A stretch of DNA of 38,504 nt from an uncultured Bacilli bacterium (GCA_934096405.1 CAKOLW010000012.1:1-38504), one strand, 5' to 3'; shown: positions 15,383 through 23,110, counted from the first letter of the stretch. Notes: a model not told the origin generated them from the letters alone. Numbers and translations: made by a program.

Positions 15383-16465
15383 ATGAAGGAAAAAGATAAA
15401 TGGAATTTAGAATTAGAAGAGTATATTAAACAAAGTGAACCTTCACAAGTGGAAAAAGCAAAAGCTTGGGAAACAGCAATTGGACTACAAGAGGTTGATG
15501 GATTAAAACCTTCTAAATATTTAATAAAAACAGCTAAAGAACATATAGAAGGAATAATTGATATAGAAGAAGTTAAGAATAGAATAAATAATTATTATAA
15601 GGGTTTAAATAATAGAAAAATAGAAGAAAAAGAAGGTAATGAAGAAGCAGATAAAGTATCAGTAAGAATCACTGAAATATTAAATGATAAATCATTTAAT
15701 TTTAATCCAACTGAATTAATAAGTATTCATAAAAAATTATTTACTGGAATATTTGAACATGCAGGAATTTTAAGAAATTATAACTTTACTAAAGATGAAT
15801 GGATATTAAATGGAGACACAGTTACATATTCTTCTTTTGAAAGTATAATGTCAGCATTAGAATATGATTTTAATGAAGAAAAAAATTTTTCGTATAAAAA
15901 CTTATCATTTGATGAATCAATAAAACATTTATGTAGATTTACTTCGAATATATGGCAAGTACATCCTTTTTGTGAGGGTAATACTAGAACAACGGCAGTT
16001 TTTATCATTAAATATTTAAGAACGTTTGGATTTAATATTAATGATGAAGTTTTTGCTAATAATTCTTGGTATTTCAGGAATTCATTAGTTAGAGCTAACT
16101 ATAAAAACTTTGAAAAAAATATTTTTGAAGATATTAGTTATTTAGAAAAATTCTTTTATAATCTTTTATCTGATACGAAATATGAATTAAAAAATAGATA
16201 TATGCATATAGACTATACTCAAAGTGCAATTGGTAACGATACAAAGTGCAAGAATTGCACTTTAGAAGAACAAGCAATATTAAATGTTATTAGAAATAAT
16301 TCAACTATTAGGCAAGAAGAAATTGCTAAGATTATTGGTAAATCATTAAGAACTGTAAAAACTAGAATGATTGAAATGCAAGAAAAAAAGTTGATAATTA
16401 GAAAAAATGGAAAAAGAAATGGTGAATGGATAATTTTATGTGAGGTGCAACATGAAGAAAAGTAA
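15383..16465 (+). CDS. Fic/DOC family protein with N-terminal VbhA-like region and C-terminal winged helix
   Basis: 360 residues. The Fic core (about 105-255) has the active-site motif H-P-F-C-E-G-N-T-R-T at 194-203 (catalytic His194), which fits transfer of AMP or another nucleotide-derived group to a target protein. The position after the second Asn is Thr where HPFxxGNGR has Gly. Residues ~8-75 resemble a fused VbhA-type antitoxin region (T-A-I-G-L-Q-E-V-D-G-L-K-P-S), with a probable inhibitory helix. A C-terminal helix-turn-helix (about 290-355: R-Q-E-E-I-A-K-I-I-G-K-S-L-R-T-V-K-T-R) suggests DNA binding. The AGGAG RBS is 8 bases upstream. The last 14 bases overlap lspA. Palindromes at the promoter and inside the gene make autoregulation plausible, which is inference. 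The target is unknown. Confidence 0.92.
   Translation: MKEKDKWNLELEEYIKQSEPSQVEKAKAWETAIGLQEVDGLKPSKYLIKTAKEHIEGIIDIEEVKNRINNYYKGLNNRKIEEKEGNEEADKVSVRITEILNDKSFNFNPTELISIHKKLFTGIFEHAGILRNYNFTKDEWILNGDTVTYSSFESIMSALEYDFNEEKNFSYKNLSFDESIKHLCRFTSNIWQVHPFCEGNTRTTAVFIIKYLRTFGFNINDEVFANNSWYFRNSLVRANYKNFEKNIFEDISYLEKFFYNLLSDTKYELKNRYMHIDYTQSAIGNDTKCKNCTLEEQAILNVIRNNSTIRQEEIAKIIGKSLRTVKTRMIEMQEKKLIIRKNGKRNGEWIILCEVQHEEK
16221..16263. repeat. Intragenic copy of the fic palindrome plus an extra half-site
   Basis: A half-site AAAGTGCAA (16221-16229) is followed by the complete inverted repeat AAAGTGCAA-GAA-TTGCACTTT (16243-16263), identical in both arms to 15304-15324. The half-site and the full site are read in different codon frames (Q-S-A-I and K-C-K-N-C-T), so the match is at DNA level. 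They lie in the linker between the Fic core and the winged helix. Confidence 0.8.
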
Positions 16466-16925
16466 ATATTTAATAATATCTTTTGTTTTACTTATTATAG
16501 ATCAAATAAGTAAGTGTTTAATTGATAAATATATGACTTTAAATAAAAGTATAGTGATTATACCTAATTTTTTTAAGTTAACTTACACTAATAATCATGG
16601 AGCTGCTTTTAGTATTTTAGAAGGTAAACAATTATTAATTATAATTGTAAGCATTATTATATTTATATATCTACTGTGTGAATTGTTTAAAGGTAAATCA
16701 GATAGTAAATTAATTAATATAAGTATTAGTTTAATACTAGGAGGATTACTTGGTAATTTAATTGATAGATTAGTGTTTAATCATGTGAGAGATTTTTTAG
16801 ATTTTAGTTTTAGTAAGTATAATTTTGCTATATTTAATATCGGAGATATGGGAATAGTTATAGGTGTTATGCTTATGTTAATTGGAATTATAATGGAGGA
16901 AAAGAATGAAATTAGTAGTAGGTAG
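16452..16925 (+). CDS. lspA: Lipoprotein signal peptidase (signal peptidase II)
   Basis: 157 residues from the ATG at 16452; an in-frame GTG at 16440 is rejected because AGGTG (16443-16447) lies just before the ATG. Four membrane helices are visible. The catalytic aspartates are in G-N-L-I-D-R (Asp105) and F-N-I-G-D-M (Asp132), with N-N-H-G-A-A-F and V-R-D-F-L-D-F also conserved. It cleaves lipidated prolipoproteins such as the one encoded at 22447. It overlaps fic by 14 bases and rluD by 20, which means tight translational coupling; a Fic gene in front of lspA is an unusual partner. Confidence 0.96.
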   Translation: MKKSKYLIISFVLLIIDQISKCLIDKYMTLNKSIVIIPNFFKLTYTNNHGAAFSILEGKQLLIIIVSIIIFIYLLCELFKGKSDSKLINISISLILGGLLGNLIDRLVFNHVRDFLDFSFSKYNFAIFNIGDMGIVIGVMLMLIGIIMEEKNEISSR

Positions 16926-17796
16926 TGATAATAAAGATATTAGATTAGATAATTATATGACTAGTATATTAGATACTTCTAGAAGTAATATAACTAAACA
17001 TATAAAAGATGGAACTATTAAAGTAAATGATAAAATGGTTAAATCAGGTTACATGTTAAAAGAAAAAGATATAATTACCTATAGTGAATGGAAAGAAACT
17101 ACAGAGGTTGAAAAAGAAAACATACCACTTGATATATATTATGAAGATGAAGATGTATTAGTAGTTAATAAAAAAAGTGGAATGGTAGTGCATCCTGGAA
17201 GTGGCAATTATCATGGAACTTTAGTAAATGCTCTTACATATTATACAGATGAATTAAGCGATATCAATGGTACAGATAGACCAGGTATTGTTCATAGAAT
17301 AGATAAAGATACTTCAGGTTTATTACTCATTAGTAAAAACAATAAAGCTCATCAAATATTAAGTGATGATTTTAAAAATAAAAGAATCAAAAGAAAATAT
17401 ATTGCTTTAGTAAGCGGAGTAATAAATGAAAATACTGGTAAAATAAATGCACCAATTGGAAGAAGTTTAACTGATAGAAAGAAAATGTGTGTTACAGATA
17501 AAAACAGTAAGTCTGCAATTACAAACTTTACTGTTTTAGAAAGATATAAGAATTCTACTTTAATAGAATGTATATTAGAAACTGGTAGAACTCATCAAAT
17601 AAGAGTACACATGTCTTATATAGGACATCCTGTTATAAATGACCCAGCGTATGGTAAAAAGATAAATGATTATGGTCAATTATTACACGCATATTATTTA
17701 GGGTTTAATCATCCAACTACTAAGAAATTTATGGAGTTTACTTGTCCTTTAGAAGATAAATTTAATGAAATGTTAGAATCATTTAAAAATTCATAA
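16906..17796 (+). CDS. rluD: RluD-family pseudouridine synthase
   Basis: 296 residues. An N-terminal S4 RNA-binding domain (about residues 12-60: L-D-N-Y-M-T-S ... V-K-S-G-Y-M-L-K) is followed by the catalytic domain, with H-R-I-D-K-D-T-S-G-L at 130-139 (Asp133) and E-T-G-R-T-H-Q-I-R-V-H. It converts uridines to pseudouridine in large-subunit rRNA or a related RNA; the exact site cannot be told from sequence (RluD/YlyB type). lspA-rluD is a common Firmicutes pair, and the GGAGGA RBS sits inside lspA. Its 3' end overlaps the convergent tspO gene by 14 bases, with no terminator between them. Confidence 0.95.
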   Translation: MKLVVGSDNKDIRLDNYMTSILDTSRSNITKHIKDGTIKVNDKMVKSGYMLKEKDIITYSEWKETTEVEKENIPLDIYYEDEDVLVVNKKSGMVVHPGSGNYHGTLVNALTYYTDELSDINGTDRPGIVHRIDKDTSGLLLISKNNKAHQILSDDFKNKRIKRKYIALVSGVINENTGKINAPIGRSLTDRKKMCVTDKNSKSAITNFTVLERYKNSTLIECILETGRTHQIRVHMSYIGHPVINDPAYGKKINDYGQLLHAYYLGFNHPTTKKFMEFTCPLEDKFNEMLESFKNS

Positions 17797-18238
17797 TATA
17801 AATAGATAAACTTAATATAAACGCATAAACATTAAAAACTATATATGGTATTAAATAATAACTTGCTTTTATGTTAAGTTTTTTTGTTTCTATAAATAAG
17901 AATATAGAACTAATTAGTGTAATAGTCGTTAATATAAATCCAAAGAATGGACTTTTTAAATAAAAGAATCCATATATAAATAAACTATTAGCTAAAAAAT
18001 TAGTAATAAGTACATAGAAATAATCTTTTTCTTTAAATATGTTTTTGTTAATAGATACCTTATATATACTTATAGTAATTAATACATATAGAATTATCCA
18101 TATAATACTAATAAGTTTATTTGGTAAAACAAAACTAGGTAAATTTAGATAATTATAATAATCTAAATCTACTTTAAATATAATACCACTTAATAACCAA
18201 GGAAATAGTAATACAATAAATTTTAATATTTTTTTCAT
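17783..18238 (-). CDS. tspO: TspO/MBR family membrane protein
   Basis: 151 residues with five hydrophobic helices and almost no soluble part, the TspO/MBR architecture. Motif remnants include L-P-N-K-L-I-S-I-I-W-I-I-L-Y-V-L near 39-54, N-S-L-F-I-Y-G-F-F-Y and the final Y-L-I-P-Y-I-V-F-N-V-Y-A. Several family tryptophans are replaced by Phe or Tyr, so it is divergent. TspO proteins bind tetrapyrroles; in Firmicutes the role is uncertain. AGGTGA lies 5 bases before the start on the minus strand. Confidence 0.8.
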   Translation of the reverse strand: MKKILKFIVLLFPWLLSGIIFKVDLDYYNYLNLPSFVLPNKLISIIWIILYVLITISIYKVSINKNIFKEKDYFYVLITNFLANSLFIYGFFYLKSPFFGFILTTITLISSIFLFIETKKLNIKASYYLIPYIVFNVYAFILSLSIYIMNF

Positions 18239-18249
18239 TTCGTCACCTC

Positions 18250-18278
18250 TTTACTAATTGTATGAAAAATAGTAAAAT
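18250..18278 (+). promoter_or_regulatory. Predicted promoter of the rhomboid gene
   Basis: TTTACT (18250-18255), 17 bp, TAAAAT (18273-18278). Transcription would start near 18285, downstream of the in-frame ATG at 18262, which supports the ATG at 18304. Confidence 0.5.
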
Positions 18279-18303
18279 AATATTATTGAAAAGAGGCGAA
18301 AGT

Positions 18304-19437
18304 ATGGGAGCAGTAACTATAGGAAAAAAAGATGAAATAGTTATGAAGTTAATTCATTATTTTGTGACTGAAGAAAATTATAGACCTATAATTGTTAATG
18401 GAGTGCAAAATGAAATTTGGCTTGAAAATTTAGAAAGTGATATACCACTTATTAGAATAAATATTAATTATATACATAATGAAGAACAATTAAATATAGA
18501 TACTATAAAAGCAGAGAGAATTAGAAGAACTATTAAGAGAAAAACTTATAGTACTAAAATGAATTTGTTGAATTTGTTAGTTGATGTTAGAGATGATGTT
18601 AAAGAATTTGATGATTTAAAAAATATTAAAACTATTAAGATTAATAAAATAACTGATTTAAAGAAAAATAATTTTATTAATGATTATTTTCCTAATTTTA
18701 ATTTAAAAGTACATACGAAGAAAGCTAATATGACAGATATTTTCGAGATGACTGATGAACTTAATAATAAGACAGTAGAAGATGATAAAAAATTGGCTAA
18801 AGTATTTAAAAATAATCAAGTACCTTATGTTAGTATGTTGTTTATTATATTAAATGTGTTTGTTTATTTACTTAGTATTGTTAATTATAATTGGATTGTT
18901 AATACTTTTGCTAATTATTATTTATATGTAAGGCAAGGAGAATTTTATAGACTATTTACTAGTATGTTTGTACATGCAAATATAATTCATTTGATTTGTA
19001 ATATGTATGCTTTGTTTGCAGTAGGACCACTTATTGAAAAGTATTATGGTAAGTTAAAATTTACACTTATTTATATAGGTAGTGGTATTATAGGAAGTTT
19101 GTTTTCTGTAGTTTTGACCAATAATGCAAGTATAGGCGCTAGTGGAGCAATATTTGGACTTTTTGGTGCTTTATTATATTTTGGTTATAAGTATCGCGCT
19201 ACATTGGATGGCTTTTTAAGAAGTAGTATTGTACCAACTTTATTCGTTAATTTAATAATTGGATTTGTTATACCTGGTATTGATGTTATTGGTCATATAG
19301 GTGGATTGGTTGGTGGACTGCTTTTAAGCTATTCAGTTGGAGTAGTTAATAAGGAAAATAAAAGAGATAGAGTAAATGGTGTAGTAGTTTTAATACTTAT
19401 GATAGCATTTTTAGTATTTATGTTAATGAAAAAATAA
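18304..19437 (+). CDS. Rhomboid family intramembrane serine protease
   Basis: 377 residues from ATG 18304 (AGAGGCG 4-5 bases upstream). The C-terminal half is a rhomboid domain: H-A-N-I-I-H-L-I-C-N-M-Y-A-L, catalytic serine in G-A-S-G-A-I-F-G (Ser280) and histidine in G-H-I-G-G-L (His331), across six to seven helices. The N-terminal ~175 residues are soluble and resemble the cytosolic domain of GluP-type (B. subtilis YqgP) rhomboids, here starting G-A-V-T-I-G-K-K-D. It cleaves membrane proteins within or near the bilayer; substrates are unknown. The GluP-type TPR tail is absent: the gene ends shortly after the last helix. It is probably monocistronic, with its own promoter and terminator. Confidence 0.93.
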   Translation: MGAVTIGKKDEIVMKLIHYFVTEENYRPIIVNGVQNEIWLENLESDIPLIRININYIHNEEQLNIDTIKAERIRRTIKRKTYSTKMNLLNLLVDVRDDVKEFDDLKNIKTIKINKITDLKKNNFINDYFPNFNLKVHTKKANMTDIFEMTDELNNKTVEDDKKLAKVFKNNQVPYVSMLFIILNVFVYLLSIVNYNWIVNTFANYYLYVRQGEFYRLFTSMFVHANIIHLICNMYALFAVGPLIEKYYGKLKFTLIYIGSGIIGSLFSVVLTNNASIGASGAIFGLFGALLYFGYKYRATLDGFLRSSIVPTLFVNLIIGFVIPGIDVIGHIGGLVGGLLLSYSVGVVNKENKRDRVNGVVVLILMIAFLVFMLMKK

Positions 19438-19441
19438 AAAT

Positions 19442-19471
19442 TATTGAGAAATTAATTCTCAGTATTTTTTT
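19442..19471 (+). terminator. Terminator of the rhomboid gene
   Basis: A 9-bp stem (TATTGAGAA / TTCTCAGTA with one G-U pair, 5-base loop), then a long T-run. Confidence 0.8.
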
Positions 19472-19487
19472 ATTTATAGGTATATTA

Positions 19488-19513
19488 AAAAGAGTACCAA
19501 AAAGTACTCTTTT
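19488..19513 (-). terminator. Terminator of lexA, bidirectional
   Basis: A perfect 10-bp stem (AAAAGAGTAC / GTACTCTTTT) with a 6-base loop between the convergent rhomboid and lexA genes. The A-rich left flank gives a U-tract for the minus strand. Confidence 0.8.
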
Positions 19514-19526
19514 AGAAAATTTGTTT

Positions 19527-20144
19527 TTAGAACTTTCTATATAATCCTATAGCGATTCCTAATATATCTACTTTGTCTAAGATTATAGGACTCATAGTTT
19601 CGTTTTCAGGCTGTAATCTAAAGTGGCCGTTTTCTTTATAAAATGTTTTTAATGTAGTATAACCGTTCTCATCAAGTGATACAACTATATCCCCATTTTT
19701 AGCTGAATTTGCTTTTTTGACAATTACTATATCTCCATCATAAATTCCAACGTTTTTCATGCTCATTCCTTCACATCTTAATGTGAAAACTTCTTCTTTC
19801 TTAGGAACCATGAAACTAGGTATGCTCATATATTCATCGGGAAATTCTATTGCTTCAATTGGATTTCCACAAGTTATTTTACCTAGTAAAGGAACACTTA
19901 TAACGTCTTCTTTAGTTTCTATAAATTCATTAGGAACTAAAACTTCTAGTGTACGAAATTTATTGTCAGTTTGTTTTAAGTAGCCTTTGTTCATAAGGTG
20001 TCTCATATGAACAAATACAGTTGCAGTACTACTTAAATTCATAAGCTCACAAATTTCTCTAACACTTGGACTATAGCCATGTTCAGCAATATACTTTTTG
20101 ATTACAGTCAAAACTTCTTCTTGTTTTTTAGTTAATTTTTCCAT
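19527..20144 (-). CDS. lexA: SOS repressor LexA with a Cys-Gly cleavage site
   Basis: 205 residues, the normal size. The winged-helix DNA-binding domain (1-65) has S-P-S-V-R-E-I-C-E-L-M. The S24 peptidase domain has Ser128 in E-G-M-S-M-K and Lys166 in Y-T-T-L-K-T-F, a 38-residue spacing equal to that of B. subtilis (Ser127/Lys165). The self-cleavage site is T-C-G-N-P (Cys92-Gly93) where LexA normally has Ala-Gly; Cys-Gly is the UmuD-type site. On DNA damage, RecA filaments would stimulate cleavage and derepress SOS genes. The GAAGGAGA RBS lies 6 bases upstream. The promoter carries a palindrome overlapping its -35, and a small membrane-peptide gene is divergently transcribed. Confidence 0.96.
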   Translation of the reverse strand: MEKLTKKQEEVLTVIKKYIAEHGYSPSVREICELMNLSSTATVFVHMRHLMNKGYLKQTDNKFRTLEVLVPNEFIETKEDVISVPLLGKITCGNPIEAIEFPDEYMSIPSFMVPKKEEVFTLRCEGMSMKNVGIYDGDIVIVKKANSAKNGDIVVSLDENGYTTLKTFYKENGHFRLQPENETMSPIILDKVDILGIAIGLYRKF

Positions 20145-20164
20145 ATCTTTCTCCTTCTATACAC

Positions 20165-20193
20165 ATCTTAACACAAAAACATAAATTTGTCAA
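20165..20193 (-). promoter_or_regulatory. lexA promoter
   Basis: On the minus strand: TTGACA (20193-20188), 17 bp, TAAGAT (20170-20165), about 20 bp from the start codon. The -35 lies inside the 20183-20201 palindrome. Confidence 0.75.
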
Positions 20194-20201
20194 ACAAATT
20201 T
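20183..20201. promoter_or_regulatory. Candidate LexA operator (palindrome)
   Basis: A perfect 8-3-8 inverted repeat, AAATTTGT-CAA-ACAAATTT, lies in the lexA/micropeptide divergent region and covers the lexA -35. It does not look like the Bacillus SOS box (CGAAC-N4-GTTCG). A diverged LexA operator is the simplest reading, but nothing here proves which protein binds. Confidence 0.55.
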
Positions 20202-20212
20202 ACTATTTTTTA

Positions 20213-20241
20213 TTGACACAAACAAAAATATGTATTATGAT
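20213..20241 (+). promoter_or_regulatory. Promoter of the divergent micropeptide gene
   Basis: Consensus TTGACA (20213-20218), 17 bp, TATGAT (20236-20241), 26 bp from the start codon. It begins 11 bp from the lexA palindrome; a related CAAACAAA stretch lies at 20219-20226. Confidence 0.75.
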
Positions 20242-20267
20242 GTTGATACAATGAAGGAGGAATTAAA

Positions 20268-20423
20268 ATGAGTAGAGTTGAAAAATTATTTAATAGCTAT
20301 AAGGGGTTATTGATATTTTATGTTTGTGTGGCCATTTTAGCTTTTATGATAACTAAGAAAATTGAAAAAATTAATATTGCTAATGCTGAGGTTAAAACTG
20401 AAAGCGTGAGGTATTATGCTTAA
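20268..20423 (+). CDS. 51-residue membrane peptide divergent from lexA (YneA-like position)
   Basis: Starts at ATG 20268 with a strong GGAGG 7 bases upstream and a consensus promoter, and ends at TAA 20421-20423. The sequence has a short N-terminal part (M-S-R-V-E-K-L-F-N-S-Y-K-G), one membrane helix (about residues 13-28, L-L-I-F-Y-V-C-V-A-I-L-A-F-M-I) and a charged tail (K-K-I-E-K-I-N-I-A-N-A-E). In B. subtilis the gene divergent from lexA is yneA, an SOS-induced, membrane-anchored division inhibitor. Position and topology suggest an analogue, but there is no LysM domain and no sequence similarity I can claim. It is too short for standard ORF cut-offs, so it is easily missed. Confidence 0.75.
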   Translation: MSRVEKLFNSYKGLLIFYVCVAILAFMITKKIEKINIANAEVKTESVRYYA

Positions 20424-20427
20424 ATAA

Positions 20428-20456
20428 TTTACAAATACAAAAGAGCATGATATAAT
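20428..20456 (+). promoter_or_regulatory. Promoter of the transketolase gene
   Basis: TTTACA (20428-20433), 17 bp, TATAAT (20451-20456), 25 bp before the start codon. Confidence 0.65.
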
Positions 20457-20481
20457 TAACCTATGATAGAGTAGGTGAAAT

Positions 20482-22431
20482 ATGGACACTAGAATTATAA
20501 ATGGAATAAGAAATTTAGGAATCGATATGATAAAATCATCTGGAAGTGGTCATCCTGGTGTAGTACTTTCCATGGCCCCAACATTTTATACGTTATTTAG
20601 CAAACATCTTAATTTTAATAAAGATGATGGTAATTGGATAAATAGAGATAGATTAATTGTAAGTGCAGGACACGCTAGTGCATTACTTTATAGTACATTA
20701 TTTTATGCAGGATATCCAATCACTATTGAAGATTTAAAAAAATGGAGAGTTAGAAAATGTAGCTTAAGTGGACATCCTGAACTTAACAAAAAAATTGGTG
20801 TTGAAGTTACAACTGGATTACTAGGCGATGGGTTTGCCACTTCTGTAGGTGTAGCTATATCTGAGGAATATTTAAGAAGTATTTTAAGTAGAGAATTAAT
20901 CAACTATTATACTTATGTATTTGTAAGTGACGGAGATTTAATGGAAGGAGTGAGTTATGAAGCAGCTAGTTTAGCTGGTGAACTGAAGTTAGATCATTTA
21001 ATAGTTCTATATGATTCAAACAAAATAAGTTTAGATGGTACAACAAAAGGTGTTTTTTCTGAAGATATTGCTAAAAGATTTGAATCAATGGGATGGCACG
21101 TAGAGACAGTTTTGAATGGTGAAGATTATATAAGTATTGATAAAGCTATTCTTAAAAGTAAAAATGTTAATGATAAACCTAGCTTAATAATAATAAATAG
21201 CATACTTGGAATTGGTACTAGTATACAGGGAACTAATAAAGTTCATTCTGGACCGCTTAGTGATGATGACATGGAACTTGTAAAAGATAAAATGAATATG
21301 ACTAAAGTACCTTATCATGTTTCAAAAGATGCTACTATATATTTCAGAGAAAGTATAGATAATAGAATTACTGGTGTTTATAACAACTGGGTAAGTAAGT
21401 ATAATCAAATTACATCACATGATGAAGTAAAAAAGAATATTTTAGATTTTTTAGAGAATAATAAAAAAATAAATATTAAAAATTTGCAAATTAATTTTGA
21501 TGTTAACATGAGAGAAGACTTAAGAGATACTAATTTTAATTTGATGAATGTTATTGCAAAGCTTAATCCATTATTTATAGGTGGTAGTGCCGATATTAGT
21601 AAATCTACTAGAGCTTATATTGAAGATACTAAAATATTTAATGAAGATAGAAATGGAAGAAATATTAAATTCGGTGTAAGAGAAAGATTAATGGCTGGGT
21701 GTTTAAATGGCATGGCCTTGTCGGGATTAAGACCATTTGGAAGCACGTTCTTGGCTTTTAGTGATTACATGAAACCTTCAATTAGGATGTCTTCTATGAT
21801 GAATTTGCCAGTAGTATATATTTATACTCATGACTCTGTTAAAATAGGTCCTGATGGACCAACACATCAACCAGTTGAACAATTAGGAAATTTAAGGAGT
21901 ATTCCTAATATGTATGTATTCAGACCAGGAGATGTTAATGAGTTAGTAGCGTCTTGGGATTACATAACCAATAAAAAAGTACCTAGTTCTTTAGTTATAT
22001 GTAAAGAAAACAAAGGCATTTTAAAAGGTACAAGTATAGAAGGTACTTTAAAGGGTGCTTATATTGTAAAAAAAGAAGAAGGAAGACTAAGTGGTATTAT
22101 CATATCGACTGGTAGTGAACTTGAAACAGCTATAAATTTAAGTGATGAGTTAGATAGATTTGGTATTCATATTAGAGTTATATCAATGCCTTGTATGGAA
22201 GTGTTTGATTTACAAGATAAAGAATATAAAGAGTCTCTTTTACCAATAGGCGCTAAGGTTATAGTTTTAGAAGCAAGTAACGATCCAAAATGGAATGAAT
22301 TTGTTTATAATAAAAAATATTTACTAACTATAAATAATTATGGGATAAGTGCTTTAAAAGAAGAAGTGATGGAATATTTTGATTATGATTTTGATTCATT
22401 ATTAGAAAGAGTAGAAAAATTATTAAAATAG
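20482..22431 (+). CDS. tkt: Transketolase
   Basis: 649 residues, full length. It is a thiamine-diphosphate enzyme of the non-oxidative pentose phosphate pathway that moves two-carbon units between sugar phosphates. Motifs: S-G-S-G-H-P-G near 20-26, D-R-L-I-V-S-A-G-H-A-S, the TPP/Mg motif S-D-G-D-L-M-E-G near 154-161 with a downstream Y-D-S-N, then in the pyrimidine domain R-N-I-K-F-G-V-R-E and D-G-P-T-H-Q-P-V-E-Q-L. The usual T-G-P-L-G-Q-G loop reads T-G-L-L-G-D-G. The RBS is GTAGGTG. The following lipoprotein gene begins 15 bases downstream, so the two are co-transcribed. Likely supplies ribose-5-phosphate and erythrose-4-phosphate in the cytoplasm. Confidence 0.95.
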   Translation: MDTRIINGIRNLGIDMIKSSGSGHPGVVLSMAPTFYTLFSKHLNFNKDDGNWINRDRLIVSAGHASALLYSTLFYAGYPITIEDLKKWRVRKCSLSGHPELNKKIGVEVTTGLLGDGFATSVGVAISEEYLRSILSRELINYYTYVFVSDGDLMEGVSYEAASLAGELKLDHLIVLYDSNKISLDGTTKGVFSEDIAKRFESMGWHVETVLNGEDYISIDKAILKSKNVNDKPSLIIINSILGIGTSIQGTNKVHSGPLSDDDMELVKDKMNMTKVPYHVSKDATIYFRESIDNRITGVYNNWVSKYNQITSHDEVKKNILDFLENNKKINIKNLQINFDVNMREDLRDTNFNLMNVIAKLNPLFIGGSADISKSTRAYIEDTKIFNEDRNGRNIKFGVRERLMAGCLNGMALSGLRPFGSTFLAFSDYMKPSIRMSSMMNLPVVYIYTHDSVKIGPDGPTHQPVEQLGNLRSIPNMYVFRPGDVNELVASWDYITNKKVPSSLVICKENKGILKGTSIEGTLKGAYIVKKEEGRLSGIIISTGSELETAINLSDELDRFGIHIRVISMPCMEVFDLQDKEYKESLLPIGAKVIVLEASNDPKWNEFVYNKKYLLTINNYGISALKEEVMEYFDYDFDSLLERVEKLLK

Positions 22432-22446
22432 AAAGAAGGAATAGAA

Positions 22447-22974
22447 ATGAAAAAAATATTATTAATTGTTTGTTGTTCATTAATTTTACTTACAGGATGT
22501 GGAAAATCTAAAGGGAAAAAGGAAAGCATCTTTTATAATTCATTAGAGAAAGCTTATGTATCAATGTATTCTACTGAAGGAGCAGGACTTGCAGTGTATG
22601 CAGATGATAAGGTAGAAATTGATAATAATGTATGGTATTTAGTAGCAGTTTCTAAATATAATACCATGAGTAAACTTGTAAATACAGTAGAAAGTGTTTA
22701 TGATGAAAAGTTAGCTGAAGATATAGAAGTGGTTATAGGAGAAAAATATAAAGAAATAGATGATAAATTATATACTTTGTCTACTTCTGGATGTGCATTT
22801 AAATATCAATTAACTGAAGATTTACAAGATAATTTAAAGAGTGAAATAAAGAATGTTAAAATTTCTGGTAGTAGTGTTAAATTTACATATAATGGTAAAA
22901 CTTATAAAGGAAAGCTTGATGGAGATAATTATAAGTTTAGTGATAAAATATTTGATTGTTCAGAAGAAAAGTAA
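22447..22974 (+). CDS. Lipoprotein of unknown function
   Basis: 175 residues with a classic lipoprotein signal: K-K, a hydrophobic core, then the lipobox L-T-G-C at 15-18, so Cys18 would be lipidated by Lgt and released by the LspA encoded in this window. The mature protein is rich in Lys, Asp and Tyr and looks alpha+beta; two more cysteines (in S-G-C-A-F-K and at the C-terminus, F-D-C-S) could pair outside the cell. No domain recognised. Co-transcribed with transketolase, which gives no clue to function. A terminator follows at 23000. Confidence 0.85.
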   Translation: MKKILLIVCCSLILLTGCGKSKGKKESIFYNSLEKAYVSMYSTEGAGLAVYADDKVEIDNNVWYLVAVSKYNTMSKLVNTVESVYDEKLAEDIEVVIGEKYKEIDDKLYTLSTSGCAFKYQLTEDLQDNLKSEIKNVKISGSSVKFTYNGKTYKGKLDGDNYKFSDKIFDCSEEK

Positions 22975-22999
22975 AATATATGCGTTAATAAATAATTAG

Positions 23000-23024
23000 A
23001 GAGTTCAGTAATGAATTCTTTTTT
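23000..23024 (+). terminator. Terminator and left copy of a 24-nt direct repeat
   Basis: Stem GAGTTCA / TGAATTC (one G-U pair, 4-base loop) with six T. Bases 23000-23023 are identical to 25430-25453, so the two copies bracket the ATPase module. Confidence 0.75.
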
Positions 23025-23110
23025 ATAATATGAAATTGTGTAAGAAAGAAAATAATTTAAATTATAGAAAAATTATAATAAATTAATAATAAAATATGCG
23101 TTTATATGTT

